Below are positions 5,335-7,832 of a DNA stretch of 7,832 nt, one piece after another (positions within the stretch are counted from its first letter, which is position 1; each line of letters opens with the position of its first letter). The position numbers and the translations under genes were made by a program. The notes beneath the pieces are model-generated. The model had not been told where the DNA came from and ran no database searches. It worked only from the letters and a program-made list of their open reading frames with translations. The stretch is from Chitinophagales bacterium (GTDB lineage: Bacteria > Bacteroidota > Bacteroidia > Chitinophagales > BACL12), in assembly GCA_014380545.1 (NCBI GenBank), contig JACMJP010000462.1, forward strand, positions 1 through 7,832, in the 5' to 3' direction.

Positions 5335-7425
5335 ATGAATAACCCTCAAAGATATTTGATCACAGCTGCATTGCCATATGCAAACGGACCATCGCACATC
5401 GGGCATATGGCGGGAGCTTATTTGCCTGCTGATATTTATGTACGTTATTTAAGAAGAAGAAAAAGAGATGTAGTATTTATTTGCGGAAGTGATGAGCATG
5501 GCGCAGCAATTACCATCCAGGCAAAAAAAGAAAATAAAACGCCTAAGGAAATTGTAGATAAATATCATGCTATCATAAAAAAAACCTTTGAGGACTTTGC
5601 AATAAGTTTTGATATATATCATCGCACATCTGAACCAATTCATCATGAAACTTCCCAGGAGTTTTTTTTGAAATTATATGAGAATAATATTTTTGAAGAA
5701 AAAGAAAATGAACAATATTATGATGAACAATTTAACCAGTTTTTAGCTGACAGATATATTACAGGAACCTGCCCTGTATGTGCAAATCCAAATGCATATG
5801 GTGACCAGTGCGAACGATGTGGTACATCTTTGTCGCCAACCGATTTAATTAACCCAATTTCTACTTTAAGTAATAAAGCACCCATAAAAAGGAAAACAAA
5901 ACACTGGTATTTGCCATTAAATAAATTTGAAGAATGGTTAAAAGATTGGATAATAGATGGGAATGGAAGAAGCGAAGAATGGAAAAAAAATGTAATGGGA
6001 CAATGTGCAAGCTGGTTAAATGAGGGATTACACCCGAGGGCAATTACAAGAGACCTGGATTGGGGAGTAAAGGTACCTCTACCGGATGCGGAAGGGAAAG
6101 TTTTATATGTGTGGATGGATGCGCCAATTGGATATATTAGTGCAACAAAACAATGGGCAATTGATAACAATAGAGATTGGAAACCTTATTGGCAACATGC
6201 AGATACAAAACTGCTTCATTTTATAGGAAAAGATAATATTGTATTTCATTGTTTAATTTTTCCGTGTATATTAAAAAGTCATGGTGATTATATTTTGCCA
6301 ACTAATGTTCCTGCAAATGAATTCATGAACCTCGAGGGAGAAAAAATAAGTACATCACGAAACTGGAATATTCAATTGCATGAATATCTTAATGAATTTC
6401 CAGGTAAAGAAGATGTGATGCGTTATGTGCTGGCTTCAAATTTTCCTGAAACAAAAGACAGCGAGTTTACATGGAAAGATTTTCAGGCAAAAAATAATAA
6501 TGAACTGGTAGCAATACTCGGAAACTTTATGAACAGGGTTTTAGTGCTCACACATAAATATTGCGATGGAAAAATTCCTGCAGAAAATGAAAGTTTATTA
6601 AATGAAAATTACATAATAGAGTACAAAAAAAACATCCGGAGAATTATCAATGAAGAATACATTCCGGCAATAGAAAATTATCGCTTCAGAGATGGAATGG
6701 CAGCAATGATGGATGTAGTGCGTTTAGGCAATAAATTACTAACTGATTATGAGCCATGGAAACTTATTAAAACTGATGTAGAAAAAACAACTGGTGTTTT
6801 AAGAATATGTTTGGAAAGTATGATTGATATTGCAATCTTATGCGAACCTTATTTACCTTTCACCGCAAAAAAAATATTTAATGTTTTAAATGTGAAAAAC
6901 ACAAATTATGATTTTGAATTTTGTCAACAAAGATTAAGTACTGAAAATAAAATAGGTGAGGCAGTATATTTATTTGAAAAAATTGATGATGCTGTAATTC
7001 ATAAAAAATTAGAGGAGTTGGAAATTATACATAACCGGAGAATAGAACAACAAAATATAAATACTCCGGTGGAAACAAAAATTTATACTTCAGTTAAATC
7101 AACAATCCAATTTGATGAATTTGCCAAACTTGATTTGCGTACGGGAATTATAATTGAAGCAGAAAAAATTCCAAAAACAGATAAATTATTAAAACTCAAA
7201 GTTGATATTGGTTTTGAACAGAGGACTATTCTTTCAGGAATTGCGCAACATTTCACCCCTTCAGAATTAATTAATAAAAAAGTAACAGTTGTTGTAAATC
7301 TTGCACCAAGAATAATGAAAGGCATTGAAAGCAATGGGATGATATTGATGGCTGAAGATGCAAAAGGTAAATTATATTTTATACAGGCAGAAGGATTGAA
7401 GGATGGGGGAATGACTGTGAGTTGA
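5335..7425 (+). CDS. metG: Methionine--tRNA ligase with C-terminal tRNA-binding domain
   Basis: MetRS charges tRNA-Met with methionine using ATP in the cytoplasm. The protein is full length at 696 residues. The class I Rossmann core carries the HIGH motif at 21-24 (PYANGPSHIGHMAGAY). The connective-peptide zinc knuckle is intact: C146 and C149 in CPVC, then C159 and C162 in CERC. The second ATP-binding signature reads KISTS (337-341) instead of KMSKS. The methionine/adenylate region includes VLYVWMDAPIGYI and HFIGKDNIVFH. Roughly residues 385-545 form the helical anticodon-binding domain. After a charged linker, residues 593-696 form an OB-fold tRNA-binding (Trbp111/EMAPII-like) domain containing KLDLRTGIIIEAEKIPKTDK and LAPRIMKGIESNGMILMA. 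The ATG at 5335 places the catalytic core at the usual distance and lies just after a -7 box. No convincing terminator follows. Confidence 0.97.
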   Translation: MNNPQRYLITAALPYANGPSHIGHMAGAYLPADIYVRYLRRRKRDVVFICGSDEHGAAITIQAKKENKTPKEIVDKYHAIIKKTFEDFAISFDIYHRTSEPIHHETSQEFFLKLYENNIFEEKENEQYYDEQFNQFLADRYITGTCPVCANPNAYGDQCERCGTSLSPTDLINPISTLSNKAPIKRKTKHWYLPLNKFEEWLKDWIIDGNGRSEEWKKNVMGQCASWLNEGLHPRAITRDLDWGVKVPLPDAEGKVLYVWMDAPIGYISATKQWAIDNNRDWKPYWQHADTKLLHFIGKDNIVFHCLIFPCILKSHGDYILPTNVPANEFMNLEGEKISTSRNWNIQLHEYLNEFPGKEDVMRYVLASNFPETKDSEFTWKDFQAKNNNELVAILGNFMNRVLVLTHKYCDGKIPAENESLLNENYIIEYKKNIRRIINEEYIPAIENYRFRDGMAAMMDVVRLGNKLLTDYEPWKLIKTDVEKTTGVLRICLESMIDIAILCEPYLPFTAKKIFNVLNVKNTNYDFEFCQQRLSTENKIGEAVYLFEKIDDAVIHKKLEELEIIHNRRIEQQNINTPVETKIYTSVKSTIQFDEFAKLDLRTGIIIEAEKIPKTDKLLKLKVDIGFEQRTILSGIAQHFTPSELINKKVTVVVNLAPRIMKGIESNGMILMAEDAKGKLYFIQAEGLKDGGMTVS

Positions 7426-7565
7426 TATGCTGTTCAATGAAGTGCAAATGCCAATACAGTGTTTATCTGATTAAAATAAATCCTAATGGTTCTATTGCAA
7501 CTATACTTTGTCACATACCGTCTGTGTTTTTTGTGGACGGGATCGCAGTAATGCCGTGTTGTTGG

Positions 7566-7581
7566 TAATATTTAAATATTA
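7566..7581. repeat. 16-bp perfect palindrome upstream of the secreted-protein gene
   Basis: TAATATTTAAATATTA reads identically on both strands. It contains no G or C, lies 24 bp upstream of the -7 box at 7606-7613, and so overlaps the zone just above the -33 position. It could be an operator or an UP-like element, but such palindromes also arise by chance in A+T-rich DNA. Confidence 0.4.
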
Positions 7582-7605
7582 ATCATAAAAATCATTTAAT
7601 CATTT

Positions 7606-7613
7606 TATCTTTG
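7606..7613 (+). promoter_or_regulatory. -7 box of the terminal secreted-protein gene
   Basis: TATCTTTG matches TAnnTTTG exactly and lies 20 bp before the ATG at 7634, predicting a leader of roughly 15 nt. The leader is A/T-rich with no Shine-Dalgarno sequence, as is usual in Bacteroidota. No clear -33 TTG is present near 7583-7587. The gap from 7426 to 7605 otherwise holds no gene that I can support. Confidence 0.5.
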
Positions 7614-7633
7614 CACGAAATTTTAAAAAACCT

Positions 7634-7832
7634 ATGAAGAAAATTTCTTCGCTAAGCTTAGTTTTCTGGATATTAAGCTTAGTTTTTAATGCGAATGCGC
7701 AAACTTCAGGAACTACAACAGGTACTGCTTTACCCTCACCTTCAACGGCTGGTATGCCGGGTGCTGGAAGTATATCTGAAAGCACCTTACAATCAATGGG
7801 ATTTAGTCAGGAGGAGATTGATGCAGTTATGA
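7634..7832 (+). CDS. Secreted protein of unknown function, N-terminal fragment
   Basis: From the ATG at 7634 the frame stays open to the window edge, giving 66 codons plus one base. The first 22 residues are a clear Sec signal peptide: MKK, a hydrophobic core SLSLVFWILSLVF, and a cleavage site at NANA before Q23. The mature start is rich in Thr, Gly, Ser, Pro and Ala (about residues 24-48), which looks like a flexible linker. It is followed by a probable short helix, LQSMGFSQEEIDAVM. No lipobox is seen. Glutamine at +1 after an Ala-x-Ala site is typical of exported Bacteroidota proteins. Low-complexity leaders followed by small helical motifs occur in some SLBB/polysaccharide-export proteins of this phylum, but the fragment is too short to assign. 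A good -7 box lies upstream. This frame is preferred to a minus-strand frame over the same bases because of the signal peptide and promoter. Confidence 0.75.
   Translation, partial: MKKISSLSLVFWILSLVFNANAQTSGTTTGTALPSPSTAGMPGAGSISESTLQSMGFSQEEIDAVM
7653..7686 (+). repeat. Two 13-bp direct repeats with a 21-bp period inside the signal peptide
   Basis: TAAGCTTAGTTTT occurs exactly at 7653-7665 and 7674-7686. The period of 21 bp equals seven codons, so the hydrophobic core repeats as LSLVF-WI-LSLVF-NA in frame. Each copy contains the palindrome TAAGCTTA. It looks like a small in-frame duplication. Confidence 0.7.

Noticed and set aside
5718..6170. 150-residue minus-strand frame inside metG
   Set aside because: It is antisense to the zinc-knuckle and catalytic region of MetRS; its translation has no recognisable domain and no promoter or ribosome signal was seen.
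7518..7540. CCGTC...GACGG hairpin as the metG terminator
   Set aside because: The stem has only five firm pairs and no T tract follows on either strand, so it fails as a standard intrinsic terminator.
7600..7785. 61-residue minus-strand frame over the terminal secreted-protein gene
   Set aside because: The plus-strand frame has a clean signal peptide, an Ala-x-Ala cleavage site and an upstream -7 box, while the minus frame has none of these.

Overview
This window looks like ordinary chromosomal DNA from a member of the Bacteroidota, probably of the Chitinophagia/Saprospiria/Sphingobacteriia type. Four things point there: A+T-rich composition, a PorV/PorQ-type outer-membrane barrel, TAnnTTTG-like -7 promoter boxes with no obvious Shine-Dalgarno sequences, and a methionyl-tRNA synthetase of the form with a fused C-terminal tRNA-binding domain and a KISTS loop. 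No mobile element, CRISPR array, rRNA or tRNA gene was found.

Layout. Bases 1-855 hold the 3' part of a PorV/PorQ-family barrel gene that begins before the window. It is closed by a strong intrinsic terminator (879-912). A two-gene unit follows, greA and a HIT-family protein gene, 2 nt apart (936-1810). ruvC (1799-2380, minus strand) converges on it with a 12-bp overlap of coding ends. Head-to-head with ruvC, and only 14 bp away, is a translationally coupled pair: an integral membrane protein of the lysylphosphatidylglycerol synthase/flippase-like (UPF0104) family and an exported DUF3108 protein (2395-4229, ATGA overlap). An S66 LD-carboxypeptidase gene (4280-5173, minus) converges on that pair. 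metG (5335-7425, plus) diverges from it. After a 208-nt gap carrying a promoter-like box, a palindrome and weak hairpins, a gene for a secreted protein begins at 7634 and runs off the window.

How the genes fit together. Most are housekeeping: transcript-elongation rescue (greA), Holliday-junction resolution (ruvC), murein-peptide recycling (LD-carboxypeptidase) and translation (metG). The envelope theme recurs in the PorV/PorQ barrel, the UPF0104 membrane protein, the DUF3108 protein and the terminal secreted protein. No previously undescribed system can be demonstrated here. The least understood element is the UPF0104-DUF3108 pair; its tight coupling suggests a joint envelope function. The second is the unidentified secreted protein at the right edge.
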